This document shows positions 1-10,209 of a DNA stretch of 64,000 nt, piece by piece. The notes under the pieces are model-generated. The model saw nothing but the letters and a program-made list of their open reading frames with translations, was not told where the DNA came from and did no database searches. This DNA comes from Lichenostomus cassidix (taxonomy: Eukaryota; Chordata; Aves; Passeriformes; Meliphagidae), in assembly GCA_008360975.2 (NCBI GenBank), contig CM039183.1, positions 48,886,850 to 48,950,849 of the forward strand, given 5' to 3'. Numbering within the stretch: the stretch's first letter is position 1; each line of letters opens with the position of its first letter. Both the position numbers and the translations under genes were made by a program.

Positions 1-2089
1 ATAGGAAGTCTGCAGACCAGTCGTGCAGAGCAGCAGGGACTCAGCTAGAACCATCCACAGGCACTGAATGGCTGCCCCACATTAACCACTCTCTGACATT
101 CCCTGAGTCTATGTGCAAAGACAGCATGGATGTGTTGGGACTTCAGTGACAGAGGTCTGGAAACCACTGCATCCACCTCCTATGGAAATAAAGCCTTCAG
201 GCCCTTCCAGTTTAAGTCTTCTACCAATTTATGAGACTCAGAAGTGTTCAGACGCTGGTAATAAGCTGGGCCCTTGCATGGAAAACTAGAGCATGTGCAA
301 GGCTTCCATGGTTTCTAGCCTTGGCAGGTCTGTGTGTGATATATTTGTAGCCCACTGTAAGTATTAGCACTTACATGGAGTGGTGTCCAAATTCAATTCT
401 CATTGTGCTCAAGAAAACCATCATCCCACCCATGATCACCACAGTTGTGACTTATTTCTGTCACTGTCACTTACAGGAGAAAAGCCGAGTGCTGAAGCTG
501 GGAATAGAAGCTCTCCCGGTAAATGTTTCAAGATGCCTTTTTCCTAGTGCCTGAAAATTCACTTGCTGTGTGAAAATTCCCTTGCTGTGCAACTCCTTCA
601 GGTCAAAAGTCAGATTTTGCAAAAATAAGTTTTTATTAGTTGTGAAACATTTCTCTGCTTTTAAAAAAATACAAATGACATCTCATTTTTCAGAGAGTCA
701 CCTAAAAATTTACAGCTGAAACACAGCAAAGTAGTATCCAATGCATGATAGTCAGAGCCACTAGATAGAAAACAATTAAAATAAAAGTGAAATATATATA
801 TATAAAAAAGGAAAAAACCACACACACACACACAAAAAGAAAGCCCACAAGAAGTATGTATGCGGAAACGTAATTTACTATTGTCGAAGACAGAATCCAT
901 TTTTTATAACTCAAATATCAACTTCCTTTCATGAATAATTTGTAAAATATTTGCTCTGGTGGTGTGACTGGCACGTGACTAAGGTGTGTCATGTGCATCC
1001 CTGACATGGGACAGGGTTTTCTGGAGGTGATAAATGCATTCAGAGACCACAGTTCCTTTCCTCCCATGTTTTGTGGGGACTCTGCTATCTCTGTCTTAAA
1101 AATTGACTCTTACCTGCTTTTATTAGCTTACAAGGCATCAGGACCAGGCCCTCTCTAAATCTCTTGTTTTTCAAGGGATCCATTTGGTTCTGAGTTTCGA
1201 GTCTCCACAAATCATCCTAAACACTAAACTTCTGCATTTCTTGTAGTTCTTCCCTTGCTCATTTGGCAGCCCCTGGTGCTGTTCTGCCAGGCAAATTTCA
1301 AGATGTTCATGTCAATAGCTACAACACTTTGAGAAAAAACAAACAAACATAAATATATTGAATTAAAATATAGATCCACAGTTTTTTTACTAAGGCTATA
1401 CAGAACCCTATCCTGAACCTAGAATAGCTTCAGAGATTTGGGGGGCCCAGGCACAGATTTTTGTCACATAGGTTCAATGGATGATACTAATTTTAAAGGA
1501 GTTTTGCCTATCAGCCAAACTTTCTGCAGCTGCACTGTGCTTATGCAGGTGCCTACTTCAATGGAGTATCAAGGGTTTGTTTCCACTACAGAATAGAGAA
1601 ATGAAGAGCATGAGAAAGAAGATTTGTTGGGGTAGGCAGGCTACAGGCACTTTCATTCACCCTTCTGGTGTCTTCAGTTCAGTGTCTCCATCTCTCAGCA
1701 GTTTTTGGATGCTGAGCAGTTGTTGGATAGGAGCACAGATATGGATACAGCTCCATCAAAAACTGTATCAGCTCCCTGATGTGATGTAAGATTGGTAATT
1801 CTTTTTTGTTTTATTAATTTGACCCTAAAAGCTTTTATAATTTTAATGAAACTGATTATTTGTAAAAACAGAGAACACAAAATTATCAACAATTAAAGAA
1901 CTATTAAGTTTCGTTGTTTAAAAAGTGGTTAAGCAACTGGGGCAAGATTCTTCTGTGAATGTCGGGGTGGTTTTGTTTTGTTTTTTTCTCTTTGATTCAA
2001 GTGCAGCTTTTTACTCAGAGATTCCAATATACCGATTTTTTTTTTTTTTTACTGTTTTGTTCTTATTCTGTTTCCCTTTTCAAAATACA
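1..2089. other. Non-coding left flank
   Basis: AT-leaning unique DNA. Apart from the 0.8-kb dinucleotide repeat I see no exon-like frame, RNA gene or recognisable repeat. Short open frames here are chance. Confidence 0.6.
792..834. repeat. TA and CA dinucleotide microsatellites
   Basis: Alternating TA (792-804), an A/G-rich spacer, then eight CA units (819-834). Ordinary microsatellite. Confidence 0.9.
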
Positions 2090-2206
2090 TTAAGATGGAA
2101 CTTAGGGATGTGGTTTAGTAGTGGATGTGACAGTGTTAGATTTATGATTGGACTCAACGGTCTTCAAGGTCTTTCACAACTTAAATTTTTCTATAATTCT
2201 ATGATG
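2090..2206 (+). mobile_element. CR1-type LINE 3' fragment
   Basis: Diverged copy of the avian CR1 3' end in sense orientation. It includes the recognisable segment in which a locally named target-like phrase GGACTCAACGGTCTTCAAGGTCTTTC precedes ATTCTATGATG at the end. Only the 3' terminus is present (5'-truncated), as usual for CR1. No coding capacity. Confidence 0.75.
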
Positions 2207-2779
2207 GTAAGGCTCAATTCAACCACATAAACATAGGTGAAAAAACTCTGCTAACATTTTAGTATTTAGCTTGTACTTAGCTGCTAGTTTCAGAACTTAG
2301 CTTCTGTTTCAGACCTGAGTAAGGGTTTGTGTGCCCCCAAAGTGCCTGTTTTCCCCAGCAATATTACTGCATCTAGTAAAGGATTATACTCCCCCTCTCA
2401 CTCTTGCCCCTTTGTTTTCCCTGGCAGCAGCATGATGATGTCTTGTGACAGCACTTTCCAGTTCAAATCCATGCCTGCCAGCTTCTGCCGGAGGGAAAAT
2501 GGGGCTTCAAAGAATAGAAAATACAAAATTTAAAAATTTGGATAGGAACAAGTAGGAAAATACAAAAGAAACTTGAAGGGAGGCAGAGCAAGGCACATGC
2601 ATTTCAAGAGACACACATGTGTAACAAACCCCTTATCAGTTTTGCTTGGAGAGTAGGGCCCCAACCAGGGCAGCTGGGCAGGCAGCCGAGGTCTAGACCT
2701 GGGGCAAGGGGTAGCAACCTGTTTTAAAAAATTACTCTTTTATTTTCCCTATTTCTTTTTTATTTTTTCCCTGTGTGAC

Positions 2780-2895
2780 TTCAAAGAAAAACGATTTGCT
2801 CGTTTGGTAATAACTGATGGGGACCGTGAATTACTGAGCGAGGCCCCCAGCCTGGTGTTTATCTCCTCGCCAATAAATCTCTAAACTGAAGCAAT
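2780..2895. promoter_or_regulatory. Possible conserved non-coding element downstream of OLIG3
   Basis: Compact block with CpGs in otherwise AT-rich flank: GATTTGCTCGTTTGG, TAATAACTGATGGGGACC and GAATTACTGAGCGAGGC, followed by GCCAATAAATCTC. The texture is unlike its surroundings and like a constrained element. No alignment was possible. Confidence 0.35.
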
Positions 2896-3321
2896 GAAGC
2901 TAAGTACTGCTGCTATTTCTGCATTTTATTTCCATATTAATCAAAACACAAGCCTACCCCCACCTCTTCCCTGGCTGTCTGTAGCTGGAGAAGAGGTGCC
3001 CCATGAGGGGATGGTCTGGGTTAGACTTGTCAGGTGGGGGGTCTGGTGGGATGGGAGAGTGGGGGAGAAGAGAAACTCCAAACTTAGAGAGTTGAATACC
3101 AGTGCTTGGGGTTTTGGTTTCAAATTTGTGGCAGACTCTTGGAGACAGCGGGGTCCTCCACCATGGGAACTAGGAAGCACTGGGAAGGGAGAGGATGTTG
3201 CTTCCCACTGAGACAAGGAGCAGCATCTGCCTTCTCCACAGTACAGCTGTGCCAGGACCCAGCAGTCAGCAAGGGGATGCACAAAGGAAAATGAACAGTG
3301 TCTATCTACCTCTGATACATG

Positions 3322-3392
3322 TATATTTATGTTTATATTTATGTTTATGTTTATATTTATATTGATATTTATATTTATATTTGTGTGTGTAC
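3322..3392. repeat. TTTATR hexanucleotide array ending in a TG run
   Basis: Alternating TTTATA/TTTATG units followed by a short TG dinucleotide run. Translating it gives a repetitive Asn/Ile frame with no meaning. Confidence 0.85.
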
Positions 3393-3828
3393 ACATACAC
3401 GTATTTTATATATGTGCACACAGACATGACTCATTTTTGTGGTGGAAACGAAAGGAATTTCCTGAGAGCACCAAGCTCTCCTCATCTTTCCCAGAAGCTG
3501 GCTTAGTCAAATTGTGCTGTGCCATAGAAAACCATGCTGTGCCATGCTGTGCCATGTCCCTGCCATCCCCACATCCCAATCAGGAGGCAGGGATGAGCCC
3601 AGAGGGTTGATGCTGCCAGGCTCTGCCACCATCAGATCTTTCCTGCTTTCCTATTTCTATCCCTCACCCACCTTCCCCTCCCCTCTTTTTAAAATTTCTG
3701 GTCTATTTATTTCTCATGTGTGCTCGTGAAGGGAAACTCTCCCAAAGAAAACCCCACTGTTCCCCCTTCTCTCCCCATGGGCAATTCTCTCCAGAAGTTG
3801 TTCCACTGTTGCTTGGTCAGTTGTTTTT

Positions 3829-3888
3829 GGGAAGGGAAGGGAAGGGAAGGGAAGGGAAGGGAAGGGAAGGGAAGGGAAGGGAAGGGAA
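3829..3888 (+). repeat. GGGAA pentanucleotide array, 12 units
   Basis: Twelve uninterrupted copies of GGGAA. Twelve GGG runs separated by AA give strong G-quadruplex potential on the plus strand as well as triplex potential. Confidence 0.95.
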
Positions 3889-4399
3889 GTCACTCTTGCC
3901 ACACTGGTGCAGGAGCCCAAGGTGAGTGACAAGACAGAGAGACTTGAATTTCTATTTAGACTAAAGTTTTCTCCCTGGCAGAGAGCAGTTGCTCTCCAGG
4001 TGCACCTACTCGCCCACAGCATTGCGTCTCCAAGAGGCTCAGTGTTTCCCTACTCATCGAAAAGGAGGAAGAAGGAAATGACATTTCTTTGGATGCTCTT
4101 TTCCTTTTCCTCTCTCCACGGGCCCAGATGTAAAACCAGGACGGTGAGTCCCTGGCATTTTACTTGCACCGCCTGGGGTACATTGCTGCTGGAGAGGAGC
4201 CAGGGGGACAGAACGTTTGTCACCCCTTTTCTGGTGACTCAAAAGCCTGTCTGGCGTCATGTGGCTGCTCTGTCCCTTTTCTACAGAAAAGCACAAAGCG
4301 GCCTGTGCACCATTCCCCCGCCTTTGCTCCACAGCTGGAAAATACCCCGGCACTCCCAGGGAGAGCGGACCAGAGCCCGGAATGACTCTGGGTGGCTGA

Positions 4400-6235
4400 G
4401 TGGGGATCAAATGTTCCCAAAGAGCCCTTTCGCTGAGGCATGGTGCACTCCGTCCCCAGTACCAAAGGGGCCGAGCAACAGAGATGCTTCGGGGCGAGAC
4501 AGCACTGCCGGGGACGGCGGCGGGTCCGAGTGCCCGACTGCCAGCTCCTGGACGAAGGGGTGACTTCATTCTCCTCTCAGCTGCCATTTACAGCCCAGCC
4601 CTGTCGCAGGCTCGGCAAGCTGTTGGCAGCCGCAGATGGGGAGCAGCCCCAGCAGAAGCAGCCCCCCAAGCCGTCCAAGGCGACCCCGCTTGCCCCGCTC
4701 CGAGGGGAAGGATGCAGGGCCGGGGAGGATGTGGAGTCGGAGAGAATGAAGGGTGCAGGCCCGGATGGAGCCGCGGCTTTGTGCCCCAGCCGTGTCAGCC
4801 CCGCACGGAGGGGTGCTTCGGGCACATCGTGTGGGCTGAGGAAGGGCAGGCAGCCCCGCGTCCTCACCGGCGCTCCGCAGCTCGCTCCCCGTGGCTCTGC
4901 CGCTCGTGTTTCCCCCGCTCGTGTTCGCCCTCTGCTCGCTTTCCTTCCGCCAGCAGCGGGGGAGACGGGGAAGTGTGCGTGAGAGTGCTTTGGCTACCGG
5001 GGCCGGGCAGGGGCTCCAGCCCAGCCTCCCTCCCTGGGACGGCGGGGCGAGTCCGCGCCCCGCACGGAGCCCGGAGCACAGCTCCGACGGCTCCTGGGGG
5101 TCACCCCACCGGCCCCCTCCTCGACGACAGCCCTCAAGGAGCACAGGTTGCACCACATGGTCACCTCCCGGTCTTGCGCCCCCTCCCCGGGCAGTGCCGG
5201 ACTCTCCGGTGGCGGGACATCCGCCCTGATGCCTGAGGCCGGGGCGGGCGGGGAGCTTGGGCAGAGGCGAAAAAGCTCCTGGAAGGCAGAGGAATCGTGC
5301 AGATGAAAACGGAGGGAGGGAGGGAGGGAGGCAGGAAGGCAGGAAGGCAGGAAGGCAGGAAGGCAGGAAGGCAGGAAGGCAGGAAGGAAGGAAGGAAGGA
5401 AGGAAGGAAGGAAGGAAGGAAGGAAGGAAGGAAGGAAGGAAGGAAGGAAGGAAGGAAGGAAGGAAACTGCAGCATCTTATGATCAACTTGCTGAATTACT
5501 GTAAGGATTTGTAAGGATTTATTTCAGGAAGGGAGTGACTGTTACAAAGTGATTTATTCGTGTTTTCGGGGTAAATGCAAGTTCTTTTAATTTTCAAATA
5601 TTTGTGTACGTGTGCTGATGTCTTAACGCTGACTTGGGTGCTGCACAGCCCGCTCACCAGCACGGATCACCCACAGGTGCGTTTCCGAAAATTGTTTGGC
5701 ATCTCGGTTTAAATGCCCCATCCTTCCTTCCTCTGTCAGTACTGAGCTTGCGACTCAAGGGGAGTCGCCTTCTCCCGTTTCTTCAGGTCCCTCCCGGGCA
5801 TCCCCTTTGGCGCAAGGCAGGGGGCAGGCATTGGCCGGGGGGTGCAGAACCGCGCTCCGGGTGCGGAGCCGCAGGGCGCTGGCAGCCGCCAGCCGCGCTC
5901 ATCCCCGCGGAGAGCCGCCTCCCTGGGGGGCAAAACTTCCTTTGCCAACTGTCCATCCTACCATTTCCCTCCCGAAAAGGGGACTGAAAGCTGGATCTCA
6001 AAAAAACCCGTTGTTGCCCACAAATGCCCCATCGCCCCTCCCCAGCGGTGTCCCCGCGTCCTCCCGCGCCTGGCGCTGCCTGCGGGACTGGCCATGGGCT
6101 GGGGAATTCCTGACAGATCCCAGGCAGGGCACACGGAAATGTGCCGACCTCCGCCAGCTGGGCTGGGGAAGTCCAGGCGAAATCCAAAATACGGCGCCTT
6201 TTCTCAGCTTCTAGTCCCGGACAAAGGCGAAGCAG
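4400..6235. promoter_or_regulatory. Second CpG-rich block downstream of OLIG3
   Basis: GC- and CpG-rich sequence beyond the probable OLIG3 poly(A) site, interrupted by a GGAA microsatellite (5311-5465) and an AT-rich gap (about 5480-5630). Overlapping frames on both strands give low-complexity Pro/Arg/Ala-rich peptides that match no family I know, so I call no gene. It may be part of the broad CpG domain of the locus or the promoter of an unrecognised non-coding RNA. Confidence 0.55.
5311..5465 (+). repeat. Compound GGGA / GCAGGAAG / GGAA microsatellite
   Basis: Three phases: GGGA units (5311-5330), seven copies of GCAGGAAG (5331-5386) and about twenty GGAA-type units (to 5465). The order suggests successive expansion of related purine motifs. 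GGAA is the ETS core; whether that matters here is unknown. Confidence 0.95.
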
Positions 6236-6258
6236 GCAGCTTGGAATTAATTTTTTAC

Positions 6259-6264
6259 TTTATT
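6259..6264 (-). terminator. OLIG3: Candidate OLIG3 polyadenylation signal AATAAA
   Basis: TTTATT on the plus strand, AATAAA on the minus. It is the first canonical hexamer met when reading downstream from the OLIG3 stop codon, giving a 3' UTR of about 1.3 kb. T- and GT-containing sequence follows downstream on the minus strand (about 6205-6240). Variant hexamers could be used earlier. Confidence 0.5.
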
Positions 6265-7059
6265 TGGAAATCTCATCCAGAAACACTGGTCAATAATAAA
6301 TATATCGATAGTTATCAAGAATATATAAAAAATAAAGACATGGTGTTTTCTTTGAGGCTCCAACCGAAAGCAAACAAACAAACGAACGAAATTAATAATA
6401 ACAACATTATTTCAAGCAAACTCCCAGGAAAATATATCGAAAGGAAATAAACAGCAACGAAGCTTCCGATTTAGTTACATAAATCATCGTTCTGGCAAGA
6501 GCTGACTCCGCACGCGAAACTAAACCGCAGAAAAACAAAACAAAACAAAACAAACAAAAAAGAAAAAAAAAGCAAAAAAAAGCAAACACGAATAAACCGA
6601 AAGCCAGCAAGAGAAATCAGTACCCCAGCCAGCTGAACCAGCACACTCTACCGAGAGCAGGATATGAGAGATTTGGTAAAACAGATTCGCAGGAGGGTTG
6701 TGCTGTGTTTTGCACTATTTTCCTCTTTTTTGTTTGTTTGGAGTTTTTTTCTTTTTTTCTTCATAGACGGAAGAATAAAAAATACCTCAAACTAAACCTT
6801 ATCACAACCAAATCTGGAAAAACAAAACAAACAAAACAAAAAACCACCAAACCACAAAACCCCCAAACCATAAACCACACTTGAAAACTTCAGTGAATTC
6901 CCTCGGAAGTCCCTGTTGCCAAGGGAGCAGCCTGTGGCCAGTCCCCACGGGTGACACCCTGGCCTGGAAAGCATGCATGCACTCTCTGGGCTACCTAGGG
7001 CCGCCGCTGCTCTGCCGCAGCCAGGTTTGGAGTGGGAAATTTCGGAGGTGTCGCAGTGC

Positions 7060-7137
7060 GAAAGGAAAAAAAGAAGGGAAAGGAAGAAAGGAAAGGAAGG
7101 GAAAAGGAAAAAGAAAGGAAAAAAGAAGGGAAAAAAG
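7060..7137 (+). repeat. Polypurine tract in the OLIG3 3' UTR
   Basis: Seventy-eight bases with only A and G on the plus strand (mixed AAAGG/GAAA). On the OLIG3 transcript this is a long C/U tract, a possible PTB-type binding region. Confidence 0.8.
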
Positions 7138-7260
7138 CCCCAAACCGATTTCATCGTCTCTTGGTAGCTGCAAACACTACAATGACAACCATGTCTTTTT
7201 TTTTTTTTTCCTTTTACATACATTTTAAGGAATCATTTACATTTGATTACCATCAGCGGC

Positions 7261-7303
7261 ATTATTATTATTATTATCATTATTATTATTATTATTATCA
7301 TCA
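7261..7303. repeat. ATT trinucleotide repeat in the OLIG3 3' UTR
   Basis: About fourteen ATT units with ATC interruptions. It would be AAT in the mRNA. Confidence 0.9.
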
Positions 7304-7550
7304 TTCTTTTTACAACAGGGACTTTTTTTTCCAGTTTAGTATAAGAAAACATCGCCCGAGGAGCCGGGTAGAACATTACCTTTGCAAGGTCCTTACTACA
7401 CTAATCCCGTGTTACAGGGGGCTTGGCGGGGCGGGGAGCAGCGGGGGCAGGTCCGTCCGCGGCCCGGGGGGGCACCGGCCGCAGCCCCCTGTCCGTCCGT
7501 GGGAGCGCCGGCTCCGGCGCAGCCCCAGCGGCCGGGGGAGCCCCGCCGAG

Positions 7551-8372
7551 TCACTTCAGGAGGTCCTTGGTCTCCCCCGAGATCCTGGCCATGTTGGAGG
7601 CGGTGAGGGCCGAGAGGTGGGGCGGGGGAGGCATCTGGCAGATGGTGCAGGGGCACGGCAAGCCCGCCCAGTGTTGGAAGCCGCTGCCGAGCTGCAGGGC
7701 GGGGGGTGTCGAGGGGGTCTTGAGCAGGGAGTGTGGGGGCCGGATGGTGCCGATGGCCGGCAGGGAGGCGGAGAGGGAGGAGGAGGTGTTGGCCGAGGAC
7801 AAGGCGCTGCCGAGGATGGGGTGCACCTGGTGCACGGTGCCGGCGGCGTGGGGAGGGTGTCCGGCGGAGTGTCCCACCGTGCCGCAGTGAAAGGCCGAGT
7901 GGTGCCCCCCGTAGATTTCCCCAACTAGCCTCTTCATTTCCTCCAGGGAGCTGGTGAGCATCAGGATATAGTTTCTGGCTAGCAGGAGGGTGGCGATTTT
8001 GGAGAGTTTTCTCACTGAAGGTCCGTGAGCATAGGGCATCACCTCCCGCAGTCCGTCCATGGCGAGGTTGAGGTCGTGCATCCGCTTACGCTCCCGGCCG
8101 TTGATCTTCAGCCGCAGCTGCTGCAGGTCCTGCTCCGAAAGCTGCTTCTTGATTTTGTACTTGCTGCCTTCCCCTCCGGCCTTGGAACCGTTCCTGGTGA
8201 GGCCTTCCCCGGACATCTTCTGCACCAGATCGTTCTGGGTGGAGGAGACAGAGTTGAGCCGGCTGTCTTGGTGGTGGTGATGGTGGTGGTGGTGGTGGTG
8301 GTCTCTCAGGTACATATCATCCATGTCTGGCGAGGAAGCTCTGCTGGAGACAGAGCTGGAGTCAGAATTCAT
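7551..8372 (-). CDS. OLIG3: OLIG3, oligodendrocyte transcription factor 3 (class II bHLH), complete single exon
   Basis: Nuclear bHLH transcription factor that binds E-box DNA as a dimer; in vertebrates it specifies dorsal neural-tube progenitors of the hindbrain and spinal cord. The 273-residue frame is complete, close to the roughly 270 residues known for the family. Residues 1-20 are a Ser-rich acidic start typical of OLIG3. Residues 25-34 are an uninterrupted run of ten His. The basic region lies at about 90-102, with the E-box-reading Glu at 94 inside [12 protein letters not shown]. Helix 1 is about 101-113, the loop about 114-124 and helix 2 about 125-146. The C-terminal half is Ser/Pro/His-rich and keeps the family block [11 protein letters not shown] (241-251). 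The ATG at 8370-8372 is chosen because it starts the OLIG3-type N-terminus, has A at -3, and no ATG in any frame lies between it and the TATA-predicted start. The frame stays open upstream to a TAG at 8637-8639, but without an ATG. The symbol rests on OLIG3-specific N- and C-termini, which rule out OLIG1 and OLIG2. Confidence 0.97.
   Translation of the reverse strand: MNSDSSSVSSRASSPDMDDMYLRDHHHHHHHHHHQDSRLNSVSSTQNDLVQKMSGEGLTRNGSKAGGEGSKYKIKKQLSEQDLQQLRLKINGRERKRMHDLNLAMDGLREVMPYAHGPSVRKLSKIATLLLARNYILMLTSSLEEMKRLVGEIYGGHHSAFHCGTVGHSAGHPPHAAGTVHQVHPILGSALSSANTSSSLSASLPAIGTIRPPHSLLKTPSTPPALQLGSGFQHWAGLPCPCTICQMPPPPHLSALTASNMARISGETKDLLK
8271..8300 (-). repeat. Poly-His codon repeat inside OLIG3
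   Basis: Ten consecutive His codons (residues 25-34), almost all CAC with one CAT interruption at about 8280-8282. A GGT-type trinucleotide microsatellite on the plus strand. Such a tract can vary in length between individuals. It lies in the disordered N-terminus, away from the bHLH domain. Confidence 0.9.
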
Positions 8373-8638
8373 TGTATTCGGGCTTCTGAGCAAGAAACTC
8401 TTCCCTGCTCTGGAGGTGGTGGAACAAGGCAACTCTCCTTCAAAAAGCAACAAAAACGAAGCTAAAAAGAAACAAACGGACGGCAGGGTCTGCCAGCGAA
8501 GAGCTGGAAATGCTGGAGGAAGAGGAAAAAAGCCCCTCAACCCCCTCTCTCTCCAATGTCTCCTCTCTCTCTCTCTCTCTCTCTTCACCGGGTTACTCAG
8601 CGTGTTTACAGGATGGCTAGTTAGTGTATGCTTGGACT
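8373..8638 (-). other. OLIG3: OLIG3 5' untranslated leader (approximate)
   Basis: Transcribed leader inferred between the start codon and a start site about 25-30 bases downstream of the TATA box. It contains a GA dinucleotide run in mRNA sense (CT on the plus strand, about 8553-8584). No ATG occurs in any frame. The OLIG3 frame itself is open through the whole leader until a TAG at 8637-8639. The 5' end is an estimate, not observed. Confidence 0.6.
8553..8584. repeat. CT dinucleotide run in the OLIG3 leader
   Basis: CT repeat on the plus strand, read as GA in the OLIG3 mRNA. This is the only long purine run near the gene with purines on the minus strand. Confidence 0.85.
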
Positions 8639-8662
8639 AACCTCAGCCTGAAAAAGAGGGGC

Positions 8663-8669
8663 TTTTATA
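8663..8669 (-). promoter_or_regulatory. OLIG3: TATA box of OLIG3
   Basis: Reads TATAAAA on the minus strand in a GC-rich setting, about 290 bases upstream of the OLIG3 start codon. It predicts transcription initiation near 8635-8640. A canonical TATA in a CpG-island developmental gene suggests a focused start site. Confidence 0.65.
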
Positions 8670-8719
8670 GAGCTGCAGCAGAGAGCAGAGACAAAAGGAG
8701 CCCTCCTATGTATAATGGT

Positions 8720-8880
8720 CTAGTTAGGATGACGTGCCATTATTCAGGGCGGTGCGCTTTGACTGTCCCATTTAGCAAGGACCCCTATTCATATTCATTG
8801 TGGTGCCACCCGGGACACCTCAGCCACGGACCATCAGGAGTCAAGGAGACACAAAACCCTTCTGATTGACACCGCACACT
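8720..8880 (-). promoter_or_regulatory. OLIG3 proximal promoter with CRE-, POU- and PBX/MEIS-like sites
   Basis: Just upstream of the TATA box. Visible sites are a CRE half-site TGACGTG (8730-8736), a tandem ATTCAT pair giving ATTCATATTCAT (8787-8798; POU-like on the reverse strand), and TGATTGACA (8863-8871), which matches the PBX/MEIS-PREP consensus. The segment is less GC-rich than its surroundings and looks constrained. Factor assignments are by motif only. Confidence 0.45.
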
Positions 8881-9239
8881 CATCGCTTCGTGTACGCGCC
8901 TTCTCCTCCCCCTGCCTCCTCATTTCCAATATAAAACCTCATCCCGTCTACAGTAGGGAGGCAGGGGGCTGCGAGGGGCTGCGGGACTGCTCGGGGCCGG
9001 CCACCAAACCCCGGTGGCGGGCGGCAGCGGGCAGAAGCCGCCCGGTAAAGTCCCTCCGCTACGGCGGGAGAGGTTGGGGGACGTCGGTCGCCCCCGTCCT
9101 GCAGCATGCCCGGCTCCAGCCGCGGCTCCACGCTTTGTTTGCCTTTCCCTCCCCCTTTCGCTGTCCCCCCCGGCCGGGGCGAGTGGTGCGGCACCGGCTG
9201 GCCCTCGCCTGGGCGGGCCGGCCTCAACTGCCTCGTACC

Positions 9240-9300
9240 TGGGTAGCCGCTTTGTTTAAATGAGCGATTATGACTCGGGCATCAGCCGCGGGAAGGTGCG
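9240..9300. promoter_or_regulatory. Possible constrained motif cluster upstream of OLIG3
   Basis: TTGTTTAAATGAGCGATTATG stands out as an AT-rich island inside CpG-rich DNA about 600 bases upstream of the TATA box. It contains a CGATTA homeodomain-like core. Weak, motif-only evidence. Confidence 0.25.
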
Positions 9301-10209
9301 GGCTGGGAAACCCGCCTCCCCCCGGGCCACTGACTCCCTTTAAATAAACGGGGAAAGCCAGGGTGCGGAGGCAAGCCGGTGTGCTTGGCGGCGGGAGGGA
9401 TGGATGGTCGGCAGCCCCTGGGGCTCCGCTGGCCTCGGGCTGCAGCGCGGCGGGGCGGCCGGAGCAGCCGTCGGCGGGACCGAGAGGGCCGGGCCGGGTC
9501 GGGCCGGACGCAGGGAAGGGAGCCAGCTCGGGGGGCAGCGCTGCAAACGTCCCCAGGCGTTCGCGCCAGTAAGTAGATGGGTCCCGGGCACCGGCCGCAG
9601 CCGGCGGTGGCGCGGGGAAGGAAGGAGGGTGCGTGGGGCCGAGCTGGCGGGGCTCGGCCGGGCAAAGCGGGCGGGGCGCCTGGGGCGGGTGTCACCACCA
9701 CAGCCCTCGGCCGAGCCCCGTGTCTGCCTCTGCCCCGGATGCGGACTGAGCCGTCGTGGACGCCTGCGGGGTCTGCCGGGTTGGGGAGGTGAGAATCCCT
9801 CTGCAGGGACGGCGGCGGGAGCAGCCTTCGTGTCCGGGGAAGGGCGTGTGGTCCTCAGCCCGATCTTCCCAGCCATCGCTGGTGCGTAGGCGATGAGTGT
9901 GGGGCTGTCAGACAGGACAGGACAGGACAGGAGCCACCCGCGTCGGACGGGTCCTGGAACTCCCGGAGCCGATCCCTGTGCCTCCCTCTCTCGGAGGAAA
10001 GCGAAAGGCTGAGTTTCCACCTTCCAAAAGGTGCTTAGGGCCAGGAAGAAATCTTGGCAGGACCTCGTTCCTCCATAGTGTCCAGGCCCCTAGGAGGGCA
10101 AAGAGTCAGAAAAAGAGGGATATTTTCGTCGGACTGAGTTTACCTTTGGTTAATCTGCTGAGCAAAATTAAAACATTCTGACTCTCGCACTGTCAGTAAA
10201 TCCTGCGGT

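Larger units (their letters stand above)
2896..4400. other. Non-coding stretch with simple repeats
   Basis: Apart from the TTTATR-type repeat (3322-3381) and the GGGAA array (3829-3888), I see no gene. Short frames on both strands lack family character. A small imprecise ATGCTGTGCC repeat sits at about 3533-3556. Confidence 0.55.
6245..7550 (-). other. OLIG3: OLIG3 3' untranslated region (inferred extent)
   Basis: Runs from the TGA stop to the first canonical poly(A) signal on the minus strand. It includes a trinucleotide ATT repeat (7261-7303) and a 78-base polypurine tract on the plus strand (7060-7137), which would be polypyrimidine in the mRNA. No AATAAA or ATTAAA was seen on the minus strand between the stop and 6264. 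The extent depends entirely on that signal being used. Confidence 0.5.
7390..9900. promoter_or_regulatory. CpG island spanning OLIG3 and its promoter
   Basis: GC-rich sequence with frequent CpG covering the OLIG3 coding region, leader, promoter and about 1 kb upstream. This is typical of Polycomb-regulated developmental loci. The long open frames on both strands here, other than OLIG3, are GC-driven shadows without recognisable protein character. Borders were judged by eye. Confidence 0.75.

Noticed and set aside
2470..2560. GTTCAAATCC resembling a tRNA T-loop (2461-2470)
   Set aside because: No matching acceptor stem, D-arm or anticodon arm could be placed around it.
3829..3888. Regular short repeats as a possible CRISPR array
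   Set aside because: Pure pentanucleotide microsatellite without spacers, in a vertebrate genome.
4566..5486. A 306-codon minus-strand frame with repeated Leu-Pro-Ser-Phe
   Set aside because: The N-terminal half is the translated GGAA-type microsatellite; the rest is GC-rich shadow with overlapping frames on both strands.
7032..7928. A 298-codon plus-strand frame opposite OLIG3
   Set aside because: Antisense shadow of the OLIG3 coding region and 3' UTR, beginning in a purine tract. No family resemblance.
7551..8588. A 345-codon version of the OLIG3 frame starting upstream of the annotated Met
   Set aside because: Its first codon is GTG, not ATG. The first 72 codons come from the GA-repeat leader and do not resemble OLIG3.
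9282..10020. Minus-strand frames of 139 and 226 codons upstream of OLIG3
   Set aside because: Pro/Arg/Ala-rich CpG-island noise overlapping equally long plus-strand frames. No domain and no splice or promoter logic.
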